Counted from the stretch's first letter, positions 8,426 through 17,526 are shown. The stretch is DNA of 60,000 nucleotides from Patulibacter minatonensis DSM 18081 (GCF_000519325.1 NZ_KI912613.1:4287229-4347228); one strand, 5' to 3'. A program made the numbers and translations. Notes: generated from the sequence alone by a model not told the origin.

Positions 8426-9742
8426 TCAGACGAGAAGGGCCCCTTCCATGACGCCGGCGGCCCGCAGGTCGCGGTACCAGCGCTCGACCGGGTGGTCCTT
8501 CACGTAGCCCGCGCCGCCGAGCATCTGGACGGCCTGCGAGCCGATCTCCATGCCCTTGTCGGCGGTGAGCTTCCGGGCCAGCGCGGCCTCGCGGGCGAAG
8601 CTCTTGCCCATGTCCGCGCGGCTCGCCGCGCGGTAGGTCGTCAGCCGGAGGCTCTCGAGGTCGATCGCCATGTTCGAGACGGTGAACGCGACGCCCTGGC
8701 GGTGCGAGACGGGCTCGCCGAACGCCTCGCGCTCGTTGACGTACGGGATGACGTGGTCGAGCGCCGCCTGCGCGGTGCCGGTGGCCAGCGCGGCCCAGGC
8801 GATGCGGCCCAGGCGGATCGCCTCGGCGTAGACGTCGGGGTCGCCGCCGCCCAGCAGCGCGGAGGCCGGGACGCGGACGTCCTTCAGCACCAGGCGCCCG
8901 GTGGCCGCGGCGCGCAGACCGATCGCGGGCTCGGGCTCGGTCAGGACGCCGGCGGTCTTCGACTCGACGAGGAACAGCGCCGGATGGTCCGCGAGGTCGG
9001 CGGCGACGACGAACAGCTCGCCGGTCCCGACGTGCGGCACGAGGGACTTCACGCCGGAGAGCACGTAGTCCTCGCCGTCGCGGGTCGCGGTCGTCCGCAG
9101 CGCGAACGGGTCGAACAGCGGCCGCGGCTCCTGGACGGCGAGCGCGGCGGTCGGGACGTCCTCGCCGACGAACTCGGGCAGGTAGGTCGCCTGCTGGTCG
9201 GCGTCGCCCCAGAGGCCCAGCGCGGTCGATACCGCGGCCGGCGCCAGGACGGCGTAGGCGAGGCCGAGGTCGCCGTGCGCGAGCGCCTCGGCGAGCAGCA
9301 CGGACGTGACGGCCGAGCGCTCCTCGACGGCGCCGCCGGCGGCCTCGGGCACGCCGAGCAGCGTGGTCCCGATCTCGGTGCTCTTCAGGAGCAGGCCCTC
9401 GGGCATCGCGCAGGCGGTGTCGGCGGCCTCGGCGGCGGGACGCAGCTCGGTCGCGGCGAAGTCTCGCGCGGCCGACTGGATCATCTCCTGCTCGTCGTCG
9501 GGCGTCAGGTCGAACAGCCCGTTGCCGGTGCGTGCGGGCTTCAGGCGCGACGCCGAGCCCCCGCCGGAGCGCTTGGCGAACGTGCGCCCCACGGTGCCCG
9601 CCGCCTGGAAGCCGCGGTGCGCACCGATGCGCACGACGCGCTCGCTGGCGCTCCGGGCTCCCAGGCGGTCGATCAGCTCGGAGCCCGCGAAGCGGTTCAG
9701 CGCGCGGAGGCCCAGGGCCATTCCTCGGTCGGTCAGGTTCAT
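8426..9742 (-). CDS. acyl-CoA dehydrogenase family protein
   Basis: This is a 438-residue second acyl-CoA dehydrogenase, only distantly like its neighbour. It has a longer N-terminal part (MNLTDRGMALGLRALNRFAG), a beta domain with an LVPHVGTGELFVVAADL stretch, and a C-terminal helical domain with SQAVQMLGGAGYVKDHPVER, the usual flavin-contact region. The adjacent pair suggests a fatty acid or aromatic acyl-CoA degradation set. The start at 9742 is the first ATG giving family-like sequence; the frame is open further upstream. An inverted repeat upstream (9810-9831) may be its operator. Confidence 0.88.
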   Translation of the reverse strand: MNLTDRGMALGLRALNRFAGSELIDRLGARSASERVVRIGAHRGFQAAGTVGRTFAKRSGGGSASRLKPARTGNGLFDLTPDDEQEMIQSAARDFAATELRPAAEAADTACAMPEGLLLKSTEIGTTLLGVPEAAGGAVEERSAVTSVLLAEALAHGDLGLAYAVLAPAAVSTALGLWGDADQQATYLPEFVGEDVPTAALAVQEPRPLFDPFALRTTATRDGEDYVLSGVKSLVPHVGTGELFVVAADLADHPALFLVESKTAGVLTEPEPAIGLRAAATGRLVLKDVRVPASALLGGGDPDVYAEAIRLGRIAWAALATGTAQAALDHVIPYVNEREAFGEPVSHRQGVAFTVSNMAIDLESLRLTTYRAASRADMGKSFAREAALARKLTADKGMEIGSQAVQMLGGAGYVKDHPVERWYRDLRAAGVMEGALLV

Positions 9743-9809
9743 CTCGTGGCGATCCGGGTCGATGGGACGACGGCGTCGCACGGTCTCGATACGACCGCGT
9801 ACACCTTTC

Positions 9810-9831
9810 CTACTCAGAGTAGCACCTGAGT
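9810..9831. promoter_or_regulatory. candidate TetR-type operator
   Basis: CTACTCAGAGTAG (9810-9822) is a 6-1-6 palindrome. It overlaps ACTCAG-N8-CTGAGT (9812-9817, 9826-9831). It lies in the 215-bp space between divergent genes: the acyl-CoA dehydrogenase ending its leader at 9742 and the VOC protein from 9958. Nested dyads of this size are typical of TetR-family sites controlling beta-oxidation genes. No regulator gene is adjacent. Confidence 0.4.
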
Positions 9832-9957
9832 GCACACCTGTACCGAAGATCCTCGCACCGATGAGTTCGCGGAGCCGGCGCGGTCCTCGTCCCGAACGAC
9901 CGCCCGCCGGCCCCGGATCCGCCTGCGCGGATCCGGCCGCCCGACCCGAGGACCACC

Positions 9958-10452
9958 GTGCCCGACGTCTCCGCCCCCACCATCACCCCGAACCTCTGGT
10001 TCGACACCCAGGCCCATGAAGCCGCCGAGTTCTACGTCTCGGTCTTCCCGGACGCCGAGATCCTCGACGTCCACCGCTACGGCCCGGAGGGCATGCGCGA
10101 CGAGGGCACGGTGATGCTCGTCGTCTTCCGGCTCGGTGCCACCCGCTTCTGCGCCATCAACGGCGGCCCGCAGTTCACGTTCGACGAGGCGGTGTCCTTC
10201 GAGATCGAGTGCCAGGACCAGGAGGAGGTCGACCGCTACTGGGAGGCCCTGATCGCCGGCGGCGGCGCGGAGAGCAGGTGCGGCTGGTGCAAGGACCGCT
10301 TCGGGCTCTCGTGGCAGGTCGTGCCGAAGGGGATGGGCGAGGTCCTCTCCGACCCCGACCGCGAGCGCGCTGGCCGGGCGATGAAGGCGATGCTCGGTAT
10401 GCGCAAGCTCGACCTCGCGGCGCTCCGGCGCGCGGCCGACGGGGAGGCCTGA
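9958..10452 (+). CDS. VOC-family (PhnB/3-demethylubiquinone-like) protein
   Basis: This is a 164-residue single-module vicinal-oxygen-chelate fold protein. The pattern ITPNLWFDTQAHEAAEFYVS, then FCAINGGPQFTFDEAVSFEI, then CGWCKDRFGLSWQVVP is that of the PhnB-like group often annotated as 3-demethylubiquinone methyltransferase-like. The group has no proven single reaction. The start is the GTG at 9958. It stands alone, 21 bases ahead of pepT on the same strand, and could be co-transcribed with it. Confidence 0.85.
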   Translation: MPDVSAPTITPNLWFDTQAHEAAEFYVSVFPDAEILDVHRYGPEGMRDEGTVMLVVFRLGATRFCAINGGPQFTFDEAVSFEIECQDQEEVDRYWEALIAGGGAESRCGWCKDRFGLSWQVVPKGMGEVLSDPDRERAGRAMKAMLGMRKLDLAALRRAADGEA

Positions 10453-10473
10453 CGCATCTGGCAGGCTTCCCCC

Positions 10474-11805
10474 ATGGCCTCCACCGTCCCGCGCGCGCCG
10501 TTCACGTCGTCCCTGGCGGAGGAGCTCGCGCCCGGGCTGCTCGAGCGGTTCGTGCGGTACGCGCGGGTCTCCACGCAGTCCGACCGCGAGGCGACGACGA
10601 GCCCGTCGACCGCCCGCCAGCTCGACCTCTCGCGCCTCCTCGTCGACGAACTCCGCGAGATCGGGCTGGACGACGTGGTCCTCGACGACGACGGCTACGT
10701 GTACGCCACGCTCCCGGCGACGACGGACGCCGCACCCGACGGGACGCCCTGGCCGGTCGTCGGCCTGATCAGCCACGTCGACACGAGCCCCGACGCGCCG
10801 GGCGAGGGCGTCGAGCCGCTCGTCCACCGCGCGTACGACGGCACGACGATCGCGCTGCCGAAGGACGGGACGGTCCTCGATCCCGAGCGGATGCCCGAGC
10901 TCTCCTCGCGCGTCGGCCACGACGTCGTGACGTCGAGCGGTGACACGCTGCTCGGTGCGGACGACAAGGCGGGCGTCGCGGAGATCGTCACCGCGCTGGC
11001 ACATCTGGCCGCGCGTCCCGAGCTGCCCCGCCCCACGCTGCGGGTCTGCTTCACGCCGGACGAGGAGATCGGCCGCGGCGCGCACCGCTTCGACGTCCCC
11101 GGCTTCGGCGCCGTCTGCGCCTACACGGTCGACGGCTCCGAGCCGGGCGAGCTGCAGGACGAGACGTTCACCGCGTCGGAGGCGGTCGTCACGATCGAGG
11201 GCCACGACGTCCACCCCGGCTTCGCGACCGGCAAGCTCGTCAACGCCACGCGCCTGGCCGCCCGGATCGTGGCGGCGCTGCCGCCGGAGCTCACCCCCGA
11301 GCAGACCTCCGGACGCGATGGCTTCATCCACGTCTACGAGACCACGGCCACCGCCGCCCGCGCCGAGATCCGCGCGATCGTCCGCGACTTCGACGACGAC
11401 CTGCTCGCGCAGCACGCCGACCTCCTGCGGTCGATCGTCGCGGAGGTCGCTGCCGACGAGCCGCGTGCGACGCTGTCGGTCGAGGTCACGCCGCAGTACC
11501 CGAACATGCGCGACCACATCGCGCGGTTCCCGGCCGTCGTGACCGCCGCGGAGCGCGCGATCGAGGCCGAGGGCCTCGCGCTGGTGCGCACCGCGATCCG
11601 CGGCGGCACCGACGGCTCGCAGCTGAGCGCCATGGGCCTCCCGACCCCGAACGTCTTCACCGGCGGGCACGAGTACCACTCGGTGCGCGAGTGGGCGTCG
11701 CTGCAGGAGATGGCCGCCGCGTCGGCGACGGTCGTGCGGATCGCCGAGGCGTGGACGGCACCGGACCTCGTGGCCGCCGCGGCCGCCGGGCACCTGCCGG
11801 CCTGA
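10474..11805 (+). CDS. pepT: peptidase T (tripeptide aminopeptidase)
   Basis: This is a 443-residue M20-family di-zinc aminopeptidase that removes the N-terminal residue from tripeptides in the cytoplasm. Motifs in order: GLISHVDTSPDAPG (zinc ligand His and catalytic Asp), LLGADDKAGVAEI (bridging Asp), FTPDEEIGRGA (catalytic and ligand Glu), YTVDGSEPGELQDE, and GGTDGSQLSAMGLPTPN, with the last zinc-binding His in GGHEYHSVREW. The length is slightly above the usual 408-410 residues, mostly from a longer N-terminus. Confidence 0.95.
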   Translation: MASTVPRAPFTSSLAEELAPGLLERFVRYARVSTQSDREATTSPSTARQLDLSRLLVDELREIGLDDVVLDDDGYVYATLPATTDAAPDGTPWPVVGLISHVDTSPDAPGEGVEPLVHRAYDGTTIALPKDGTVLDPERMPELSSRVGHDVVTSSGDTLLGADDKAGVAEIVTALAHLAARPELPRPTLRVCFTPDEEIGRGAHRFDVPGFGAVCAYTVDGSEPGELQDETFTASEAVVTIEGHDVHPGFATGKLVNATRLAARIVAALPPELTPEQTSGRDGFIHVYETTATAARAEIRAIVRDFDDDLLAQHADLLRSIVAEVAADEPRATLSVEVTPQYPNMRDHIARFPAVVTAAERAIEAEGLALVRTAIRGGTDGSQLSAMGLPTPNVFTGGHEYHSVREWASLQEMAAASATVVRIAEAWTAPDLVAAAAAGHLPA

Positions 11806-11807
11806 CG

Positions 11808-12095
11808 TCAGTCGGTCACGCCGGAGATCGCGACGGCGACGTACACCAGCCCGCCGGCGCCCAGCACGCGCCGGAACGCGTCGTCGCCGTGCGCGAGCTC
11901 GAGGTACGCCCAGATCGTCACACCGACCCGCGAGACCGCGGCGAGCAGGTCGGAGGCGTCCCCCGAGGCGGCCTTCGCGAAGAGCGACGCGCCGATCGCG
12001 ACGAGCAGCGGCGCGTTCGGGAACTGGACGACGGGGTAGGACGCCGGCCAGCCGCGCTGGGCGCGGCGCCACAGCGCGGCGAGGTCGGCGGGCAC
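11808..12095 (-). CDS. small hypothetical protein
   Basis: This is a 95-residue protein with two weakly hydrophobic stretches (about residues 25-40, APLLVAIGASLFAKAAS, and 78-93, VLGAGGLVYVAVAISG). It is convergent with pepT, with only two bases between the stops. The composition (LAALWRRAQRGWPASYPVVQFPN) looks like a real protein, and I recall similar unnamed actinobacterial proteins. No function can be given. Confidence 0.6.
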   Translation of the reverse strand: MPADLAALWRRAQRGWPASYPVVQFPNAPLLVAIGASLFAKAASGDASDLLAAVSRVGVTIWAYLELAHGDDAFRRVLGAGGLVYVAVAISGVTD

Positions 12096-12108
12096 CGGAC
12101 GAGCCTAC

Positions 12109-12135
12109 GGGTCCGGGGCGCGCCGCCCCGGACCC
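12109..12135 (-). terminator. GC hairpin between two minus-strand genes
   Basis: GGGTCCGGGGC (12109-12119) and GCCCCGGACCC (12125-12135) form a perfect 11-bp stem with a five-base loop, 17 bases beyond the stop of the subtilase gene (minus strand). There is no U-tract, as is common in very GC-rich actinobacteria. Confidence 0.65.
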
Positions 12136-12151
12136 GGACCTCCCGCCCCGC

Positions 12152-13858
12152 TCAGCGCCTCCCGAGCTGCACCGCCTGGAGGGCGTTGACCACGCCGTCC
12201 CCGTAGAACGAGTTGTGGCTCGTCGTCCCGGTGCACCGCGCGGTATAGAGCGCGGGGTCGAGTTCCGGGTCCGGGTACGTCTGGACGCCGCCCGCCGGGC
12301 ACGCCGTCGGGGTCGCCGTGCGGCTGAGGAGCCGCTCGGTCTGCTTCGGGTCCAGCGTCACGCCGCCGCCCCGACGGTCCCGCCTGCCCTCCGCCGCGAC
12401 GACGAGCGCCGCGACGCCCGCGGCGTGCGGGCTCGCCATCGAGGTGCCCTGGAGGTACTGGTAGTACGCGGGCTTCCCGGACGAGACGTCCTTCACCACG
12501 AACGGCGTCGTCGGCTCGCCGGCGGCGTCGACGTCCCCGACCGTGCGTGCGACCGCCTCGGGGTACGGCGCGAGGATCCCGTTCTCCGGCGACCGGTACT
12601 GCGCGGTGCCGAAGAAGTCGCGGGTGTCCCCGCCCGGGGCCGCGACCTGGGTCTCCTTCAGGCTCCAGTTCGAGTAGTACGCCTTCCGACCGCTGCGACC
12701 GGTCGACGAGACGCCGACGACGCCGTCGGTCTCGGTCGGGACGCTCAGGCAGCCGTTGTCGATCGTCCGCTCGTACGCGGCGTCCGGCGGGTAGTCGGGC
12801 GACACGCCGTCGACCTTCGGGTCGTCGATGTCGGTGTTCTCGTTGCCGAGCGCCGCGACCGGCAGGACGCCCTTCCGGCGGGCGTAGTCGACGGCGCGCT
12901 GCACGGCGACGATCGTCGTCCGCTGCTGTGCCTGCGCCGCCGGGGAGTCCGCCGCGTTGCTGCGGCAGTTGTAGAGCCACGGATCGACGTAGAAGCTCAT
13001 GTTCACGACGTCGATGCCGTGGTCGGCGGCGTAGGTGAGCGCGTCGACCGTGGGCTGGGCGAAGAAGTAGCCCGAGTCCTGCCCGGCGCGGAGGTTGACG
13101 ATCGAGGCCCTCGGCGCGACGCCGGCGATGCCCGCGCCGTTCAGCGGTGCCGCGATCGTGCCGGCGACGTGGGTGCCGTGGCCGTCCTCGTCGACGTCGG
13201 CCGGATCGGTGCACGAGCCGTCGGGGTCCTCGGAGCAGGGTCCGTCGATCAGCGGATCGTCGGTCGTGAAGTTCCGGGAGAGCGCGCGGTCGAAGTTCGG
13301 CGCGATGTCGGGGTGCGCGCCGTCGACGCCGGTGTCCATGATCCCGACGCGCACGCCCTCGCCCTGACCGAAGCGGTAGCTGCCCGACGAGCTCGCGCCG
13401 ATCGCGGCCATGTCCCACTGCAGCGGGGCCAGCGGCTCGACACCGGTGGCGGGCGGGTTCGGCGCCGGCGGGCGGCCGCGGAGGCTGTCGCGGAGCGGCT
13501 GGTCGCGCTCGAGCAGGCGCTGACGGGCGATCCGCTTCGCCGCCGCGGACCGGGGTGACGCCTGCGGCACGCTGCCGATCACGCGTCGCTCGGACGCCGC
13601 GGTGATGCTGCGCGTGGCGATCGCGCGGCGGGCGAAGCTGTCCGGGGCGGTCGCGCTGCCGACGGCGACGGCGCGGTTGTAGTCGGTCGTGCGACCGCCG
13701 GCCGACCGCACCGCGGCGCGGAAGGTCTTCTCGGTGGTGCCGTTCTTCGCGACGACCGTGTACTGCCGCGTGCTCGTGGGCGCGGCGGACGCTGGGACGG
13801 CCGAGGCCGCGCAGGCGGCCGTCAGCACGCCGAGCGCGAGTGCTCGGTGGAGCTGCAT
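12152..13858 (-). CDS. secreted subtilisin-like serine protease
   Basis: This is a 568-residue S8-family protease. It has a signal peptide (residues 1-26, ending PASAA) and a prodomain of roughly 110 residues. The catalytic triad is Asp175 (VGIMDTGVDG), His227 (DEDGHGTHVAG) and Ser473 (GTSMASPHAAGVAALV). Several Cys residues in the catalytic domain suggest disulfides. It should be exported and degrade extracellular protein. The start at 13858 is set by a strong ribosome site, AGGAGG, and by the signal peptide. A hairpin follows the stop. Confidence 0.93.
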   Translation of the reverse strand: MQLHRALALGVLTAACAASAVPASAAPTSTRQYTVVAKNGTTEKTFRAAVRSAGGRTTDYNRAVAVGSATAPDSFARRAIATRSITAASERRVIGSVPQASPRSAAAKRIARQRLLERDQPLRDSLRGRPPAPNPPATGVEPLAPLQWDMAAIGASSSGSYRFGQGEGVRVGIMDTGVDGAHPDIAPNFDRALSRNFTTDDPLIDGPCSEDPDGSCTDPADVDEDGHGTHVAGTIAAPLNGAGIAGVAPRASIVNLRAGQDSGYFFAQPTVDALTYAADHGIDVVNMSFYVDPWLYNCRSNAADSPAAQAQQRTTIVAVQRAVDYARRKGVLPVAALGNENTDIDDPKVDGVSPDYPPDAAYERTIDNGCLSVPTETDGVVGVSSTGRSGRKAYYSNWSLKETQVAAPGGDTRDFFGTAQYRSPENGILAPYPEAVARTVGDVDAAGEPTTPFVVKDVSSGKPAYYQYLQGTSMASPHAAGVAALVVAAEGRRDRRGGGVTLDPKQTERLLSRTATPTACPAGGVQTYPDPELDPALYTARCTGTTSHNSFYGDGVVNALQAVQLGRR

Positions 13859-14019
13859 GAGGGGGATCCTCCTGGTCACGTCCGGCGGGGGATCCGGACT
13901 GCGATCGACCCTCCCACACGATCCGGACATGGCGCAAGCACCCACGGGCCAACGTGCGGGCGCCAGGTCGCGCCGCGCGGAGCGCGTCGCCCCCGGCGCG
14001 GCGCACACCGCCCACGCCC

Positions 14020-14025
14020 TAGCAT
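14020..14025 (+). promoter_or_regulatory. -10 element, leaderless arrangement
   Basis: TAGCAT lies seven bases before the ATG at 14033. Transcription from it would begin at or next to the start codon, and there is no ribosome-binding site. Confidence 0.5.
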
Positions 14026-14032
14026 CCCGCCG

Positions 14033-15124
14033 ATGCCGAGTCTCCTCCGCTCACCAGCCCGGCGCGCACTCCTGGCGCTCGCGGCCGTCCTCGCGTGCCT
14101 CGCCGTCGTCCCGCACGCCCGTGCCGCGCAGCCCGCCATGGTCAAGGGTCTCCAGGACACCAAGCTGACGCTCTCGGACGATCCGCAGGACCGCGCGCGG
14201 TTCTGGACCCACGCGAAGCGCGCGAAGGTCGGCCGGGTGCGGCTCCTGGTCTCCTGGGACGGCGTCCAGCGGACGATCGCCCCCGACGTCGCGGCCCGCA
14301 TCCTCCGTGCGGCCGACGACGCGAAGGCGCACGACGCGAAGCTCATCGTCGGCATCTACGCCGCGATCAACCGCAAGCGCGCGGTGCCGCGGAGGATCAA
14401 CGCGACGCTGATCTCCCGCTTCTCGGACTTCACCGCCTCGATGGGCAAGGCGTTCCGCCCGATCCGCCTGGCCGGCTACCTCACCTGGAACGAGCCGAAC
14501 TTCAAGTCGATGTGGCCGCAGAACCAGCCGCGGACGTGGGTGACGATGTCGAACGCGGCGTACCGCTCGTTCAAGCGCACCGATCCCGGCGCCAAGGTCT
14601 ACGTCGGCGAGCCCGCTCCGAACGCCCGGACGACGAACGCGGTGAACCCGGGGTCGTTCTTCCGCAAGGCCCTCTGCCTGAACGCCAGCTACCGCTCGCT
14701 GAACCGCACGAAGTCGTGCCGGACGAAGCTCCTGGCGGACGGCTTCGCGATCCACACGCACGACTTCTTCCTCAGCCCGGTCGCGCGCCGCTACCCGTCC
14801 GACGCGTGGACGATGGGCAACCTCAAGGGCACGATGCGCCAGATCCGGGCGCTCGCCCGGGCCGGTCGCATCACCGCGAAGGCGTCGCGCAACGTCCACA
14901 TCACCGAGTTCGCGTACCGCACCCACGGGTCGGCGAGGACCCCGGACGCGCAGGCGGCGCGGTGGCTGCGCCTGGCGTGGAACTACGCCAAGCGCGAGCA
15001 CGTCCGGTCGTTCACCTGGTACCAGCTGCAGGATCCGGGCCCGGCGGAGGAGTGGCGCTCCGGCATGCTGACCGCCGGCGGCAAGGAGCTCCGCACCTGG
15101 AAGACCTTCCGCTCGCTCCGCTGA
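14033..15124 (+). CDS. secreted glycoside hydrolase-like (beta/alpha)8 protein
   Basis: This is a 363-residue protein with a signal peptide (1-32, ending ARAAQ). The fold pattern is that of clan A glycosidases. LLVSWDGVQ is followed by YLTWNEPNF with the probable acid/base Glu154 after strand 4, and by NVHITEFAY with the probable nucleophile Glu292 after strand 7. The nearest families are GH39/GH5-like, and the substrate is unknown. It is divergent from the subtilase gene. Both are exported, which suggests a shared role in scavenging polymers. Confidence 0.8.
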   Translation: MPSLLRSPARRALLALAAVLACLAVVPHARAAQPAMVKGLQDTKLTLSDDPQDRARFWTHAKRAKVGRVRLLVSWDGVQRTIAPDVAARILRAADDAKAHDAKLIVGIYAAINRKRAVPRRINATLISRFSDFTASMGKAFRPIRLAGYLTWNEPNFKSMWPQNQPRTWVTMSNAAYRSFKRTDPGAKVYVGEPAPNARTTNAVNPGSFFRKALCLNASYRSLNRTKSCRTKLLADGFAIHTHDFFLSPVARRYPSDAWTMGNLKGTMRQIRALARAGRITAKASRNVHITEFAYRTHGSARTPDAQAARWLRLAWNYAKREHVRSFTWYQLQDPGPAEEWRSGMLTAGGKELRTWKTFRSLR

Positions 15125-15135
15125 GGGCGCGCCGC

Positions 15136-15825
15136 TCAGGGCCCGACGAGCGCGGCCCCGTCCGACGGCCCCGTCGCACCGTCGAGGTCGAGCGGCCGGA
15201 GGCCCCCGACGAGCGCGGTCCGCAGGCGCTGCTGGAACGCCGGCTCGGGCACCTCGACGACGCCGAGGCGCGCGGTGTGGGGCGTGCGCTGCTGGACGTC
15301 CAGCACGGCGTAGCCCGCGTCGCGGATGCGGACCGCCGCGGAGAGCACCGCGGCCGTCCCGGCGTCGGGACCGCGGTGGAACATCGACTCGAGCGTGTGC
15401 GCGCGACCGATGGTCACCCCGAACGTGCCGCCCACCAGCTCGTCGCCGTCCCAGACCTCGAAGCTCCGCGCGTGCCCCCACCGGTGCAGGCGGGAGTACG
15501 CCTCCTCGAGCCGGGGCGTCAGCCAGACCTCCTGGCGTCGCAGTCCGGGACGCTCCGCGCACGCGGAGACCACGCGCTCGAACGCCGCGTTCACGGTGAG
15601 GGCGTAGCCGCGCCGCGGGAGCGTGCGGCGGAGGGTCCGGGGGATCCGGACGTGCTCGAGCGGGAGCACGGCCCGCGGGTCCGCCCGGTAGGCCGCGACG
15701 CGGAAGCACCCGTCGCCGTCGAGCGTGTCCATCGGGAACGCGCCCTGCTCGTAGACGAAGAGCATCCCGGGCGGATCGAGGATCCACCCACCGTCGTCCG
15801 CCTGCGCCCCGGGTTCGCCGTCCAC
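15136..15825 (-). CDS. aat: leucyl/phenylalanyl-tRNA-protein transferase
   Basis: This is a 229-residue L/F-transferase, which adds Leu or Phe from charged tRNA to proteins with N-terminal Arg or Lys and marks them for ClpS/ClpAP. Diagnostic stretches are YEQGAFPMD, DPRAVLPLEHVRI, YALTVNAAFERVVSACAE, AYSRLHRWGHARSFEVWDG and ELVGGTFGVTIG, ESMFHR. The usual FPW is FPM here. It converges with the glycosidase-like gene, with 11 bases between the stops. Confidence 0.9.
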   Translation of the reverse strand: MDGEPGAQADDGGWILDPPGMLFVYEQGAFPMDTLDGDGCFRVAAYRADPRAVLPLEHVRIPRTLRRTLPRRGYALTVNAAFERVVSACAERPGLRRQEVWLTPRLEEAYSRLHRWGHARSFEVWDGDELVGGTFGVTIGRAHTLESMFHRGPDAGTAAVLSAAVRIRDAGYAVLDVQQRTPHTARLGVVEVPEPAFQQRLRTALVGGLRPLDLDGATGPSDGAALVGP

Positions 15826-15861
15826 GTCGCCGGACCGTAGCGGACGACGACGCCCGCCCCG

Positions 15862-16683
15862 TCAGCGCCGCTCGACGTAGAGGGTCTGGGTGGCGGTCCC
15901 GAAGCGCCCGGCGGCGTCGTGCAGCTCGCTCGTGGTCAGCCCGGTGCCGGCGCGGTGCAGCTCGGTCCGCGCACGGACGCCGATCCATTCGCCGGCGGGG
16001 TCGCGGTGCAGCGCGACGTGGAGGTCGCAGTTGACGAAGAGGTAGTCCGCGAACGTGACGGGCGCCGAGAGGCCGTTGCCGAAGTCGGCGGCGGCGACCG
16101 TCCGCTGTGCCGGCGTGGGCGTCTCGTCCGCGACCACGGGGACGCGCAGGCGCAGCCACGCGGTCCTGCCGCCCGGTGCGGGCTCGGCGAGCGGGGCCCC
16201 GGCGACCCGGATCTCCATCGCGGTCGGGTGGAAGGCGGTCGCGTCCTCGGGGAGGAACCAGCTCCGCGTCGGCGCCAGGCCCTCGGGCGGCGGCAGCTCC
16301 GGCCACGGCATCCCGATCCCGGCGGGCAGCGGGACGTCGCCGCGGCGCAGGACGACGGCCTGGACCTCCATGGCCACGCGTCCCGCGGCGTGGAGCTCGG
16401 CGTGGACGACCTGCAGCCGGCTCCCGGGCTTCACGATCCGGGTACGGACCTCGACCTCGCCGATCGGGACGGGCCCCAGGAACGTGTAGGAGAGCGAGCT
16501 CGTGCGCTGTCCCTCCCCCGCCCGGCGCTCGACGGCGCGGGCCAGGAGCGCCGCGGGCGCACCGCCGTGGGCGCTGGCCTCGTCCCACGGCCCGCGCGCG
16601 GACGGGCCGACGACGTAGCGCGCCGGGGCGTCGGGGTCGGCGGGCTCGTCGACGATCGCGACGACCGGGTCGGCGGAGCTCAT
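15862..16683 (-). CDS. acyl-CoA thioesterase-like (double hotdog) protein
   Basis: This is a 273-residue protein with two tandem hotdog halves, TesB-like. The N-terminal half has HGGAPAALLARAVE and the C-terminal half FADYLFVNCDLHVALHRDP and GVRARTELHRAGTGL. It most likely cleaves acyl-CoA esters. Its ATG at 16683 overlaps the stop of the alpha/beta hydrolase gene upstream (ATGA), so the two are translationally coupled. The frame is open upstream inside the neighbour, but the sequence there is not family-like. Confidence 0.83.
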   Translation of the reverse strand: MSSADPVVAIVDEPADPDAPARYVVGPSARGPWDEASAHGGAPAALLARAVERRAGEGQRTSSLSYTFLGPVPIGEVEVRTRIVKPGSRLQVVHAELHAAGRVAMEVQAVVLRRGDVPLPAGIGMPWPELPPPEGLAPTRSWFLPEDATAFHPTAMEIRVAGAPLAEPAPGGRTAWLRLRVPVVADETPTPAQRTVAAADFGNGLSAPVTFADYLFVNCDLHVALHRDPAGEWIGVRARTELHRAGTGLTTSELHDAAGRFGTATQTLYVERR

Positions 16684-17477
16684 CCGACCGCGTCCGTCCG
16701 GGCGACGAGGTCCGCGATCACGCGGGAGAGCTGCCCACCCTGCCAGGCGATCGGCGACTTCCCCTCGTCCTCGACGACGAGCGCGCTGTCGGGCAGCGCC
16801 TCGGCGTAGCGCTCGGCCGTCGCGAGCGGGTGCCCCGGATCGGCCTCGTCGCGGTCGCCGACGACGACGGTCGGCACGCGGATCGCGGCGAGGTCGTCGA
16901 GGCTCGCGTACGGGGCGCTCCGCGGCACGGCACGGACGGCGGCGGCGACCGCGCCGGGGTGCTCGTGGACGGAGAGCCGCTGGTGCATGACCTTGCGGAC
17001 GGTGTCCTGCCACGCCTCCGGGATCCGGTCGAAGCGGTACGCGTCGACGAACCCGTCGGCACCGCCCTGCTCGAGGCCGTCCGCGAGCCGGTCCCACCCC
17101 GCGAGGGTGCGCTCGTCGGTCTCGTTCCCCGGCTCGTACGCGGGGGTCACGACGACGACGCCGGAGACGAGCTCTGGGCGGTGGAGCGCCACCCGCAGCG
17201 CCGTGTGCGCGCCCATCGACGCCCCGACGAGCACCGCACGGGGCATGTCGTGGGCGGCCAGCGTCGCGACGAGGTCCTCGGCGAGGTCCTCGTAGCGGTA
17301 GGCCGCCGGGTCGTCGGCGGGGTCGGACGCCCCGTGCCCCCGCGCGTCGTACGTGAGGACGCGGTGGCCCGCCCGCTCCAGGTGACGGCTGCCCATCACG
17401 ACGTAGCGGTGGCTGGCGGTCAGCCCGTGGAGGAGGACGACCGGGGGTCCGTCCCCTGCGACTTCGGCGTGGAGCAT
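16680..17477 (-). CDS. alpha/beta hydrolase
   Basis: This is a 265-residue hydrolase. Features are the oxyanion stretch VVLLHGLTASHRY, the nucleophile elbow LVGASMGAHTAL, YDARGHGAS after strand 4, and the acidic residue in VVVGDRDEADPG. Where a catalytic His would be expected (EDEG-H-SP) the sequence reads EDEGKSPIAWQGGQLS, so the usual triad His is not obvious. The substrate is unknown. It is coupled to the downstream thioesterase-like gene, which hints at ester or thioester metabolism. I start it at the ATG at 17477; the frame is open upstream but overlaps dinB. Confidence 0.85.
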   Translation of the reverse strand: MLHAEVAGDGPPVVLLHGLTASHRYVVMGSRHLERAGHRVLTYDARGHGASDPADDPAAYRYEDLAEDLVATLAAHDMPRAVLVGASMGAHTALRVALHRPELVSGVVVVTPAYEPGNETDERTLAGWDRLADGLEQGGADGFVDAYRFDRIPEAWQDTVRKVMHQRLSVHEHPGAVAAAVRAVPRSAPYASLDDLAAIRVPTVVVGDRDEADPGHPLATAERYAEALPDSALVVEDEGKSPIAWQGGQLSRVIADLVARTDAVG

Positions 17478-17526
17478 CTCCGGAAGGTCTACCAGCGGGC
17501 CCGCCGCGACCCCGACCGGCCGGTGG

